A stretch of 27,918 nucleotides of DNA, from assembly GCA_018221165.1 (NCBI GenBank), contig JAAOYD010000083.1, positions 1-27,918 of the forward strand. Reading direction: 5' to 3'. Of the stretch, positions 15,001 through 23,353 are shown in pieces. A program made the translations under genes and the position numbers. A model generated the notes under the pieces. It saw only the letters and a program-made list of their open reading frames with translations. It did no database searches and was not told where the DNA came from. Positions within the stretch are counted from its first letter, which is position 1. Every line of letters begins with the position of its first letter. Source of the stretch: Candidatus Woesearchaeota archaeon. GTDB lineage: Archaea > Nanobdellota > Nanobdellia > Woesearchaeales > UBA525.

Positions 15001-18000
15001 TCTCGTCCAGGAAGACTACCCTGATATCATCGCCGTCCGACTGCATAAGACTGCTCGTCGTGTCAAGAGTGAGCGTCACAGTGTAGCCCTTCTCGAGGGT
15101 CGCACTCTCAGCATTCGTCACGTTGAGCGGCCGTCGATAGGGATAGCTTTCGTTCCACCATGGCATCATGGTCACTGTCTGATTCGTGTAGATAATGGCG
15201 GTCGAGGTATTGCTCGTCACCGGATTGCCAAACTTGTCAGTCACGTTCAAGTCAATGGATGCAATCTCACCGATGACATAGCTCGCCTTGTCTGGCGTAA
15301 CTGTGACGTTCAAAGTAGTAGTCTCCATGACTGTCATGTTGCGAATCTCACTCACACCGAGATTGCCCCATGAATCGTAACAGCGTACTTGCCAGGTATA
15401 GACTCCATCGGGAAAGTCCTCGTTGAAATACTGTAAGGTGTCCTTCGTGATGGTGTTGTCGCTCTGGTTGAACGTGTCATTGATGTACAAGCTGCAATTG
15501 AGGATAGCGCTGAAATCGCTGACAGTGTAGCTGAATGTGACACCTGGCTTGCCGAGGGTCGCGTTCCCCCCAGGACTGTTGAGGGTGACGTTCGGTTTGA
15601 TAGTATCGTTGACGATAACATAGTGTGTCTCGCTATACGCGCTGTAATTCTCGGTCGCAGGATAGACTGCAGTGACATTATATGTTCCAGGGTCTTGGAA
15701 AAGTGTTAGATTTGTCAACGGTGACGAGCCGTTGTTGATGCGGAGACCATCGAGATAGAGCTCGATATACCCTGAAGTGGGATTGACGAGGACCGCAGTC
15801 AGGTTCACAATGCTGTTCTCATCGACGGAGAAGTTCCCGTCAGTCCCATTGAGGAGGAGGTTCACTTCGCTCGCGTTCTGTTGAACAATATAGCCATACT
15901 GAATGGTTTGGTTCCATCTGTTAACACTATCATTCGCGAACCACTGATATGTATACGAACCTACAGCAATGGTGGTGATATTGTATGAGAAAAGGTCGCC
16001 GCTTGTTCGGTTCACTGTATAATTCTTGAGCACACCGCTAAAATCGTGTTCGATGTATACAGTATCCAAGTATGCATCAGTCACAGTGATATTGAAGATG
16101 TAAAGCTTCCCGGGAGCATAGGTTGTTGGTGAAGAAGGAGTCACTGTCGGATTCGTCAGTGCGGGCTTGTTTACATCAATCTTGACAGTGTAGTTCGTGA
16201 TTGCTATCCCTCTTCGTCCGGCGCGATCAAAGCATACGATGTTCCATTCATACGTGCCTTCAGAAAGGCTCGTCCCTATCGTATTTGGAATTCCGCTCGT
16301 CGGGCTCGTGTTTGTCGCGCGTGGTGCCCAGGAGCCGGTGAAGTTCCCCCAAAGCGTGCAGTTCACAACATTCGTATCCGTCGGCGTGAAGTTGAAGATG
16401 ACATTCCCTGAGGTGTAGAAGGTATCGTTCTCAGGGGTGTGCAGCGTCACTGTCGGATTCGTCTCATCGACGGTGAAATTCCAGAGAACTGAACTACCAC
16501 TTGCATATGTCAAGTTATCATAGCATTGAATCTGCCAAGTGTGTGTCACTTCGCTGAGGCCAACAATCGGGAAATAGTTTGGCTGGTGGTTCGTAACTGA
16601 CAGGTTCGTCGCATTCGGAGCGCCGTCGACGTAGAGAGTGCAGTTCTCTATGCCGGAAGCGTCGTCCGGCGTATAATTGAAGCTGAACGCACCAGTATCA
16701 AGAAAACTGTTGTAAGAGGGGTAATTAGGGGTGATGACTGGCGGGTCAGATTCGCTGGTGACATTCACCGTGATGTTGTAAGTGTACGATGAGTTTGTCC
16801 AGCCGTTCTCATCGGTGCAGTTGATGCTCCACAGATGATCATCGTTATCGAGGAAGGCTGTGAAATTCTGGCTAACACCTTCTTGAATTGTGAAGTCAGT
16901 CGCGCCCGATTGCACACCATCGACAATGAGGATGCAGTACGCAATGTTAGCCATGATATCAGTCACATTATAGAAGAACATGACATTGTTTGTCGTGTTC
17001 TCATATGTGTTGTTCTGCGGATCTTCGATGAATAATTGCGGCGGTGTCGTATCGACAAGGACTGTAAAATTAGCAGAAGCGAAATCGCTATTATCAGCAT
17101 GATCATAACACTCAACACTCCAAGAATAGCTCCCATCAGACAGGGATATATCAAAATAATTAGGGAACCCGTTCACAGGACTCATATTCGTCTGGTTCGC
17201 ATGCCAGGAACCGTTGAAATCCCCCCATAAAGTACAATTTCTGAGATTTGTATCGGAGGGAGTGTAGTTGAATGAGAAAACAGAAGTGATGACATAATCA
17301 TCGTCGCCTGGCCATTTCAATTGCACATTCGGATCGGTCTGGTCAGTGATGTACGTGAATGTGTTCGTCGAGTTGGTCCTGCTCCCGAAGATGTCGTAGG
17401 CGATGACGCGCCAATAATAGGTCTGGTCGGCGAGGAACGGTCCCGCATCAATACTTGTGTTTGTGACAGGAGATGTAACATAGACATACTCCGGACTGCT
17501 GAAATCGCTGTTGTTGTCAACGAGAATCGTGTAGTTCGCAAAATGCTCATCGGCTGATTGCTGCCAAGAGAGTGTCGGTGAGAGCGCCGTCGTGACTGTG
17601 TCGTTCGCCGGTGCGATGAGGTCGAACGCCACAGGCGGACTGGGAGTGACGTTGAAGATAAGGTTAGTATAGGCGCTCACATTTGTATTGTTGTGCTGAT
17701 CCCTAGAGGTGAGCGTTGTGATATTGTAAATTCCTGTTTTGTTAGTATCTGAGAAATTGAAATACCATACTCCTCCAGTTGCTTGTGTCAAACTGTAGTT
17801 CCTACTCGTTTCGTTCGGATATAACATAGTTATATTGACGAGCGTCACGGTGAAAGTATCCGCTACCGTAACATTGAACCTGACCTTATGTGATTGATTG
17901 AGCCGAGTCACATTGAAAGTCTCACTACTCATCGTTGGCGAGTTGGCATCTACTGTGACTGTGAAATTATCACTGTATGTTGCGTTGAGACCATATGCGT

Positions 18001-20794
18001 CCGCACATATGACATTCCAGGAATAAACACCATCATCTGGCGAGATTGTTATGTTAGCTTCAGTATCATTCTGCACACCTATTGTGCTCGCGTTTGGTTC
18101 CCATGAACCCGAAAAGTTACCGTAAAGTGTGCATGTCATACTGCTCTGGTCATCTGCTGCAGTGAAGTTGAAGTCGAGAGGGATATTGGTCTGCACGCTT
18201 CCGTTCTTAGGCCAGGTCAAGTTAGTGATTGTAGGACCTTCATTAATCCTATCCAAGCTTTGGATGTAGAACCAAGAGGTGTTCTGCTTCACGACAGCAG
18301 GTATGCCCGTATCAGTGGATTCACGACCAACACGTACAGTGATTTCATCACCCGTAGTGAGGTTCACGATACAGGAAGCGAAACTCAATGACTCGTTGTT
18401 TTCGATGCCACCTTGCAGACCACGAGAGTAACCTGAGCTCCAGCACGCGTCATTGGCGACGCCATTCACACGTATCTGGCCAAAAGTGTTGAACCTGCTA
18501 TCGATGTTGTTCCGTTCAACATAGACACCGTAGACAACCCTATAGAAGCCTGAATATTGTACTTCAACAGTGTCAGTATCTACCATGTCAAAGTCTGAGT
18601 CATTCCGCAGAACAATATCCCACGTTATGTCTGCACCACTGGTCGTGTCGACACTCTGACCACCACCTTCCTTATGGAGCATGATAACGTTGATATCACT
18701 ATGTTTAAGCTTTTCAACCTGGAACCAAGCCCTGTTTGCAGTCGTCGTCACCGCGACACTCGTCGAGGATTCACGTCCTGCACTGATTTGGATATAATCA
18801 CCAGCAGAGAGGTTGAGTAAGAGATCAGCGGTCAAAGCGGCGTCCCGCGAACTGGTAAGACCACGAAGATAAGTGTTAGAGTGCCCTTCGGTAATGACTG
18901 CTCCATTTACGAGAACCTCACCAAAGACTGCGTAACGCGTGTTGCTCGCGTCGTCCACAGCAACACCGTATGTGACACGATAAATTCCATCCTCGTTAAT
19001 TGTGATATTATCAGCAGTTGCTGTGAAATTGAAAGGCGAGCCAACACTATCAGCAGTGTCCCAATCAAGAATATTCCCTGCTGCATTGTCTACACTCTGA
19101 CCTCCACCGACATCACGCACCAAAACAACCTCTGGACTTTGAAGAATCTGCATATCGAGCCAGTTCCGTCCCACCATAGTTGTAGTGGCAAGGCTTGTTG
19201 ACGAACTCCGACCGGCATTCAGAACTACTTCATCTCCGGAACTGAGATTAAGAAGGCAATCACTCGTCGCGACAGCATCTGTGACGCCATCAGAACCACG
19301 AGTGTATGTTTGACCGTAGCATGCAGTTGCTTCTACACCATTTACCATAATTCGTCCGAAATGCTCGACACGTGTGTTCGCAGTACTACGCGTGAAACTA
19401 GCACCATAGCTGACCCTGTAAATTCCATCAGTGTTAATCGTCACGTTAGCATCTCCGCTGCCATGGCTAAATGCTGAATCGATACGCTCTTGCGTATCCC
19501 AAGTAATATTGTCTCCGGTCGGATAAGCTGTGTTAACGCTCTGTCCTCCTGTCCCATCGCGGAGCATGAGGATTCCTTGAGCGGCAGCATAGTTCTGCGC
19601 ATACGCTTCATCATCGCCGAAACGGAATTTCAGAACGTGCTTGCCTTTGGTGAAAACTCTGCTTGTTTCAATACCTGTTTTGTTGCAGGTGTAGTTCTCA
19701 ACGTAAACAGTTCCATCTTGCCATTCATAGGGAACTTCTTCCTCACCGCATATAAGTGTGAGGAACTGCAAATCCTTGTTGAATGATGCTTGACTCCAGG
19801 TCGTCCCGTTGCTTGCTGTAATCTCAAGGTCAGCGGTGCCGATTGTCGTGAAGCGAACATCCCACGTTCCGCCAACGATAGGATAGCTCTGGATATCAAT
19901 GATGGTGAGGTCAGTTTCAGCATAGCCAGGATCGAGGCGATCAAAGCGAATGGTGTAGTTTTCTCCGGGGATGAGTTCTCGGACCATGCGCCATTCTCCG
20001 AAGCAGTGCTGTGAATCGTAGTCCCAGTCTTTGCATTTCCAGAGCTGCTTGCCTGTCGCAGTCCGAGTCAACGTACCATCAGTAAAATCAATAGCAGAGG
20101 GATCAAGAGCATACGTAGTAAGACTTTCCCTGTTACGAACCTTGATGGGTTTAGTAACTTCTTCATAGCGGAGATTGATTTTCTGATTAGGAGTGACATC
20201 ATTGAGTTCTATCTCAACTGGGTCATTCTTTGTATTGAGGCGTACGTCATATGATTCGTCCGCAGGTGGAGCCTCAGCAGTATATTCTCCATCTCCACTC
20301 CGCACCTCAACAAAACCGACAAATCCACGTGTTTCCTCAGAGAGGAGTGTGTCTTCAAGACCCTGGTCAAAGAATCCAAGAATATTGCCTGTGAGGACTG
20401 CAACCGGTGCTGGGAGGAAGAAGAGAGCGAGAATAAGCATGAAGCAGGCAGTGATAGCACCTGCTGCAAGGATTGTTCGTTTTGTTGTTTCTTGCTCGAA
20501 TACAGAATTCTTACTGAACGCTTCAATCTCCTCTTCCGATTCCTTAATGAGCAAGTCATAGAGCATTATCCACTCATCGTATGACTTATCACCAAGATAA
20601 ACTGCTATGCGTCGCCTCTCTTCGACAGGTGGTTGTCCAGCGCATTCCTCACGTATCTTGTCTATGCGACTTTTTATTGTAATCTTATGACGTTCACATT
20701 CAACGATTCGTTTTCTGGATACGAGGAGGTTCCGTGCTCTCTTTTCATCGGCAGAAATATTCACAACCCTGATGGGGATTTTTGGCAGTCTCAT
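12065..20794 (-). CDS. Giant multidomain Ig-repeat surface protein
   Basis: About 2909 residues. Residues 1-104: basic, helical, likely cytoplasmic. About 105-136: hydrophobic anchor (ILAAGAITACFMLILALFFL). About 400-855: three 148-residue jelly-roll-like repeats, each starting GGQSV and containing GIYRVxYG and LNLSSGDEV, reminiscent of C1q/TNF. About 860-1870 and 2175-2640: tandem Ig-like modules with the recurring NCTLWGNFTGSW and YSWNVxCYD pattern. About 1875-1960: DUF2341-like module (WWNESYPYRRPLNVTN). About 1970-2170: lectin-like laminin-G/concanavalin fold (FFYDDFEDGD). About 2665-2909: a C-terminal domain shared with the protein at 21461-23353, ending YWRVQSGPG and CNGTIVFHA. Very many N-x-S/T sequons suggest heavy glycosylation. 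The ATG at 20794 overlaps the upstream TGA (ATGA) behind GGGGTGG. Likely surface adhesin or layer protein. Confidence 0.88.
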   Translation of the reverse strand: MRLPKIPIRVVNISADEKRARNLLVSRKRIVECERHKITIKSRIDKIREECAGQPPVEERRRIAVYLGDKSYDEWIMLYDLLIKESEEEIEAFSKNSVFEQETTKRTILAAGAITACFMLILALFFLPAPVAVLTGNILGFFDQGLEDTLLSEETRGFVGFVEVRSGDGEYTAEAPPADESYDVRLNTKNDPVEIELNDVTPNQKINLRYEEVTKPIKVRNRESLTTYALDPSAIDFTDGTLTRTATGKQLWKCKDWDYDSQHCFGEWRMVRELIPGENYTIRFDRLDPGYAETDLTIIDIQSYPIVGGTWDVRFTTIGTADLEITASNGTTWSQASFNKDLQFLTLICGEEEVPYEWQDGTVYVENYTCNKTGIETSRVFTKGKHVLKFRFGDDEAYAQNYAAAQGILMLRDGTGGQSVNTAYPTGDNITWDTQERIDSAFSHGSGDANVTINTDGIYRVSYGASFTRSTANTRVEHFGRIMVNGVEATACYGQTYTRGSDGVTDAVATSDCLLNLSSGDEVVLNAGRSSSTSLATTTMVGRNWLDMQILQSPEVVLVRDVGGGQSVDNAAGNILDWDTADSVGSPFNFTATADNITINEDGIYRVTYGVAVDDASNTRYAVFGEVLVNGAVITEGHSNTYLRGLTSSRDAALTADLLLNLSAGDYIQISAGRESSTSVAVTTTANRAWFQVEKLKHSDINVIMLHKEGGGQSVDTTSGADITWDIVLRNDSDFDMVDTDTVEVQYSGFYRVVYGVYVERNNIDSRFNTFGQIRVNGVANDACWSSGYSRGLQGGIENNESLSFASCIVNLTTGDEITVRVGRESTDTGIPAVVKQNTSWFYIQSLDRINEGPTITNLTWPKNGSVQTNIPLDFNFTAADDQSSMTCTLYGNFSGSWEPNASTIGVQNDTEANITISPDDGVYSWNVICADAYGLNATYSDNFTVTVDANSPTMSSETFNVTRLNQSHKVRFNVTVADTFTVTLVNITMLYPNETSRNYSLTQATGGVWYFNFSDTNKTGIYNITTLTSRDQHNNTNVSAYTNLIFNVTPSPPVAFDLIAPANDTVTTALSPTLSWQQSADEHFANYTILVDNNSDFSSPEYVYVTSPVTNTSIDAGPFLADQTYYWRVIAYDIFGSRTNSTNTFTYITDQTDPNVQLKWPGDDDYVITSVFSFNYTPSDTNLRNCTLWGDFNGSWHANQTNMSPVNGFPNYFDISLSDGSYSWSVECYDHADNSDFASANFTVLVDTTPPQLFIEDPQNNTYENTTNNVMFFYNVTDIMANIAYCILIVDGVQSGATDFTIQEGVSQNFTAFLDNDDHLWSINCTDENGWTNSSYTYNITVNVTSESDPPVITPNYPSYNSFLDTGAFSFNYTPDDASGIENCTLYVDGAPNATNLSVTNHQPNYFPIVGLSEVTHTWQIQCYDNLTYASGSSVLWNFTVDETNPTVTLHTPENDTFYTSGNVIFNFTPTDTNVVNCTLWGNFTGSWAPRATNTSPTSGIPNTIGTSLSEGTYEWNIVCFDRAGRRGIAITNYTVKIDVNKPALTNPTVTPSSPTTYAPGKLYIFNITVTDAYLDTVYIEHDFSGVLKNYTVNRTSGDLFSYNITTIAVGSYTYQWFANDSVNRWNQTIQYGYIVQQNASEVNLLLNGTDGNFSVDENSIVNLTAVLVNPTSGYIELYLDGLRINNGSSPLTNLTLFQDPGTYNVTAVYPATENYSAYSETHYVIVNDTIKPNVTLNSPGGNATLGKPGVTFSYTVSDFSAILNCSLYINDTFNQSDNTITKDTLQYFNEDFPDGVYTWQVRCYDSWGNLGVSEIRNMTVMETTTLNVTVTPDKASYVIGEIASIDLNVTDKFGNPVTSNTSTAIIYTNQTVTMMPWWNESYPYRRPLNVTNAESATLEKGYTVTLTLDTTSSLMQSDGDDIRVVFLDESDNTLVELDRINLTAFDDASTELMFRLQRNISSLGWDGNYYIYFGNGSVTSPPTDPTEVYFFYDDFEDGDATGWQAYSSGSTIYQNIGGNGVIMKTSNDDPNGGYATFMGSLTDFEVRFRFNRPNEAGGAQSRYAISNSTFSGYGFQITDVNPSGTFGIEERLSGSSAGTLASTATSYFYLNSWYEIVQWKLNTTHNISVYNVTDGSLFSSLQGSDTTITDGFDRFVIHGGQEFYTDDIRVRMLAANEPTISDDADQHLIQYTLNQTNSQGFTSLSFDTHNHSLGNYSVVTLVSAATFDNGIGTGSFTLGPDLVAPNVTLVLPADGARSDSMLVTFTYLPVDINLQNCSLWHNASGSFSQEKGDTGVVSGENNTFTDYFDEGSYLWNVRCYDEYGNNASAIANRTFTVDRSGPVIALLSPLDEAFINSTTVNLGYNATDAAGLENCSLFIDGIFNQSDPSPTSGSDSFTVNGLSETSHTWAVVCTDNLSNVATSKNQTFTVDLTPPGAFDLLVPPTGTTDDNLTPTFSWEKTVEQNFWNYTLQVSLSASFTSSLTTEYVNFAKNATNKTVLPLSVNRIYYWRVIASDRAGWTTTSTSTFTYSTDVLPPIVLLISPPDEDNDPDGNVTLTFQADDSNITNCTLYTNLTGSWTPNVTAYDVVPGQHYGFDLNNLTTGVNLTFHWNVLCYDALNYSSFAVANWSVRIGTFNESQDNVTIPVNATVNNTLPRVESVVLPTTIDLIANGQQQVNCTANVSDDNGGGDILGANAVLYHSSVSASSPDNASNHYSNESCSCSPLNTTSVTCACGFDMWYYALPGTWTCNVRGNDAVDNGTYGSDTTTVNQLQAVDVTPTLLDYGNVDGGTPSPEKNVTVINLGNAPLNVYLWGYAVTQGDDLAMSCLNGANITISAERFSMSQGTAYGAMTSLTGSLATAPTATLNIPVRSGPSNSSLPLYWRVQSGPGVKGECNGTIVFHAQIV
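18250..19570 (-). repeat. Three tandem 148-residue jelly-roll-like repeats
   Basis: Within the giant gene. Repeat starts (GGQSV) lie near 19545, 19100 and 18657, a period of about 444 nt. Each repeat carries GGQSV, NITWD/ILDWD, GIYRV(S/T)YG or GFYRVVYG, I/VxVNGV, LLNLSxGD and A/VGRxSS. Protein similarity is clear while DNA identity is moderate. Confidence 0.8.
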
Positions 20795-21282
20795 AATCGC
20801 CACCCCTTTTGTTGTTGTTTAAAGTACATGTAGAGATGCGGTTGGACACTCTGTAGACCAACCTTGCGCTCAATCTCATCAAGTGAGACATGATTGAGGA
20901 AGTCATGAATGATACGGGTAGTACGAAGCTGGCTTGGTGTAACACTTGTGCCTAGTGCTCGCTTACCAAGCCCTGCAAGAAGTTGCTCTGCTCGTCGTGG
21001 AGAAATACTTACCGATTCACGAGTTGAAATAAGAAAAGAGGAAGAAGAAAGCGAGTTTCTTAGGAGTAAAAGAAGATGTAATGATAAACGTATACTCCTG
21101 TTCTTTATCCTTAGTGTGTTTTTAGTGATGTGTCCTTTCTTCAATGAAACGAGCTCGCTGATTGTGCAACCAGTCTCATATAGTAGTCTGAGAATAAGTC
21201 GTTCTCGGGAATTTGCTGCCCATTCGAGGAGTTCAAGTTCTCCTAAACTAAGCGGAGGTCGTCGCACAAGGTCACCTGTCAT
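20791..21282 (-). CDS. Degenerate tyrosine-recombinase-like protein, probably catalytically inactive
   Basis: About 163 residues from the ATG at 21282 (a GTG at 21303 is the alternative). It matches the catalytic-domain half of Xer/phage integrases: LSLGELELLEWAA helix, LILRLLYETGCTISELVSL (box I, normally TGLRxSEL), then TPSQLRTT (box II, normally PHxLRHT) and ERKVGLQS (normally LGH). Box I Arg is Thr40, the box II His is Ser117 and the late His is Leu. Only Arg120 and a terminal Tyr remain. There is no N-terminal core-binding domain. It is therefore unlikely to recombine DNA but may still bind it. It heads operon A and overlaps the giant gene by 4 nt (ATGA). Inference: repurposed as a regulator of the surface operon. 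Confidence 0.72.
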   Translation of the reverse strand: MTGDLVRRPPLSLGELELLEWAANSRERLILRLLYETGCTISELVSLKKGHITKNTLRIKNRSIRLSLHLLLLLRNSLSSSSFLISTRESVSISPRRAEQLLAGLGKRALGTSVTPSQLRTTRIIHDFLNHVSLDEIERKVGLQSVQPHLYMYFKQQQKGWRL

Positions 21283-21309
21283 CGCTACGTAGCAAGTAGT
21301 CACTAAATC

Positions 21310-21394
21310 AGTTTCGTAATCTTATATTTAACGTAGTTATTTTTAAATGTTTTTATTGTTTTCAGAGGAGAACTATAATATTGAGTTTCGTAAT
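21310..21394. promoter_or_regulatory. Operon A promoter with two 11-bp direct repeats
   Basis: Minus-strand TATA box GTTAAATATAAG (21321-21332), about 44 nt before the ATG at 21282. AGTTTCGTAAT occurs exactly twice in the same orientation, at 21310-21320 (between TATA and start) and 21384-21394 (upstream), 74 nt apart. A palindrome GCTACGTAGC lies at 21284-21293 immediately before the ATG. These are candidate regulator sites. Confidence 0.45.
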
Positions 21395-21460
21395 TTTTCT
21401 TTTTATGAAATTTATACCATATGGAAAAGAAACTAAAGTAATATCACTAGAACTAGACAA

Positions 21461-23353
21461 TCACGACTGCACACCGGTGAAGGTGACAAAACCGGTGCAG
21501 TTCCCTTTCTGCGGAACTCCCAATCGGACACGCCAATAGATGTCCTTCTCCCCGTCGAAACTCTCGTTCCTAGGCGGAAGATTGAATTCGTCAGCTTGAA
21601 TTGCGACATCAGAGAGCTGCGTCATGACACTCCAGGAGAGACCTGATGAGATAGCGTAGCGCTCATCTTCGATAGATGTGTTGCCAACATCACAGACAAG
21701 TGCGAGTCCGTCACCATTCACTTGGGCATAGCCATCAAGCGCCATGTCCAACTCAGCATTCCCCAGATTAGTCACCGTGACACTCCGTTCTCCAGAGATG
21801 TTTCCAGGATTAATGAGACCATAAGCAATGAACTGCGGAGTGAGATTGAAGGCATAGAGCGGTTCGACGAAGGAGTTGTTTATTCCGAAGGACTCATAGC
21901 CGAGCTCGTCGACCACACGGTAGGTGCACGTCCAATTCATACTTCGCGCATAATAGGGCAAAGTGAAATTGCACGCATAATCAACTGTATCAGCATCGAC
22001 AGGCGTCGACGAGCAATTGCCAGTATGATGGCTACTCGGTGTGTCAGCATCGCTATAGTCCCAGTCGGCTCGGTGGAAATAGGATTCGACCATTGTAATA
22101 GTGGATGCTCCTTGCAAGTCAGTGATGGTCGCGTTGCACCACACAATCACGTTCCCGCCCAGCATGATATTCGTTGAAGAGGGAATTGTAATAGCATCGA
22201 AAACTGGTGCGTCGTTAGCTGCTTGCGTAAAAGTAGCAGCCGCACTCATGTTTGTCCGGTCGTAGATGTCGGTGCAGGTCACGTTCCACTCCCAGAGCCC
22301 ATCAACGACGCTCACGACGAATTGCCCTTCACCAGACGGCCAGTTCACGTCCCCACCCATCATAGTGATGTTCTCAGTGCCATTCAGGAAGAGCGTGCAG
22401 TTGCTCAGCGCTGATCTGTCACTGTATGAGTAAAGGAAGGTGATTGTCTGGCTTCCGTTCAGCTGCGTACCGCCCGAAGGTGAGAGAGGGATGAGGCTCG
22501 GAGGCGCGTTGTCGATGATGAGCGTCCTGATCTGACTCACGCCCCTATTCGGCGTACTCGCGTTGTCGAAGCAGGCGAGGCCCCACTCATACTCACCATC
22601 GTCGAGAGTTGCGCTGATATTGTTCGTTCCTGACTCACTAGGTGTCGTATTCGTCGCGTTGGGCACACCATCAAGAAAGAGAGTGCAGTTCGTGAGACCA
22701 CTCAGGGCGTCGCTCACGTTGTAGGAGAAGTCAACCAGCGTCAGGCCAGAATAGTTCGTACCAGAGGATGGCGCGACAAGAATAACAATAGGACCTTCCT
22801 TGTCCGTCGTGACGTTCGCCCATGCCTCGTAGAGACGAATATCAGTCCCTGAATCAGCACCACCAACGACGACGTACCGGAGACGGATACCAAGCCTCGA
22901 GCCAATACCTGACCAGTTCCAATCACCACCAGGACCAGCAACATCGAGGTAGGTGAAGACGCTTCGCGACGAGTTCCCGCCAGCAAGAGCACGGAGCGTA
23001 TACCAGCTCGCCCCAGAATCATTGGTGTACTCCAGCGCCCACTGGTCATCGCTGAGACCATTGACGTCAATGTCAAAAAGGATATCAACTTGCTTGACAT
23101 CAATCCATGGAGCATCCCCATTCTCAACAAACGACGAGAACGTGAGATTGCCACTCCCACCACCTGTGATGTTTGCAAAAGTCGTATTATCATTGTCGTA
23201 GGCAGAAGCTTCAATAGTCGCAATCGCGTCAGAATCTGCAAAGGTAGTTGGTCTGCTCGTGTCCGTCGTTCCCTGGATGATAGTTGATAGGAATATGATA
23301 AAAAAAAATGCGAAGAGTGGCGCTGAGAATCGCTTGACACTAACGGTACGCAT
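21461..23353 (-). CDS. Secreted Ig-like protein sharing the giant protein's C-terminal domain
   Basis: 630 residues from the ATG at 23353. This start is chosen because it precedes a clean signal peptide (RFSAPLFAFFFIIFLSTIIQG) and follows GGAGG by 8 nt; the frame upstream is serine-rich nonsense overlapping the previous gene. Order: N-terminal beta-rich domain (residues 30-200), two Ig-like modules of the same NCTLFLDG/YEWGLACFD type as the giant protein, then a roughly 240-residue C-terminal domain paralogous to that of the giant protein (IMLGGNVIVWCNATITD; VTVTNLGNAELDMALDGYA; IYWRVRLGVPQKGNCTGF). No C-terminal anchor. It overlaps the stop of the 401-residue partner gene by 14 nt, so it is coupled. 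Probably exported, held at the surface by its partner (inference). Confidence 0.85.
   Translation of the reverse strand: MRTVSVKRFSAPLFAFFFIIFLSTIIQGTTDTSRPTTFADSDAIATIEASAYDNDNTTFANITGGGSGNLTFSSFVENGDAPWIDVKQVDILFDIDVNGLSDDQWALEYTNDSGASWYTLRALAGGNSSRSVFTYLDVAGPGGDWNWSGIGSRLGIRLRYVVVGGADSGTDIRLYEAWANVTTDKEGPIVILVAPSSGTNYSGLTLVDFSYNVSDALSGLTNCTLFLDGVPNATNTTPSESGTNNISATLDDGEYEWGLACFDNASTPNRGVSQIRTLIIDNAPPSLIPLSPSGGTQLNGSQTITFLYSYSDRSALSNCTLFLNGTENITMMGGDVNWPSGEGQFVVSVVDGLWEWNVTCTDIYDRTNMSAAATFTQAANDAPVFDAITIPSSTNIMLGGNVIVWCNATITDLQGASTITMVESYFHRADWDYSDADTPSSHHTGNCSSTPVDADTVDYACNFTLPYYARSMNWTCTYRVVDELGYESFGINNSFVEPLYAFNLTPQFIAYGLINPGNISGERSVTVTNLGNAELDMALDGYAQVNGDGLALVCDVGNTSIEDERYAISSGLSWSVMTQLSDVAIQADEFNLPPRNESFDGEKDIYWRVRLGVPQKGNCTGFVTFTGVQS

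Noticed and set aside
20791..21282. Active integrase marking a mobile element or att site
   Set aside because: Catalytic residues are missing, the protein lacks the N-terminal arm, and no flanking duplication or tRNA-end copy was seen next to it.
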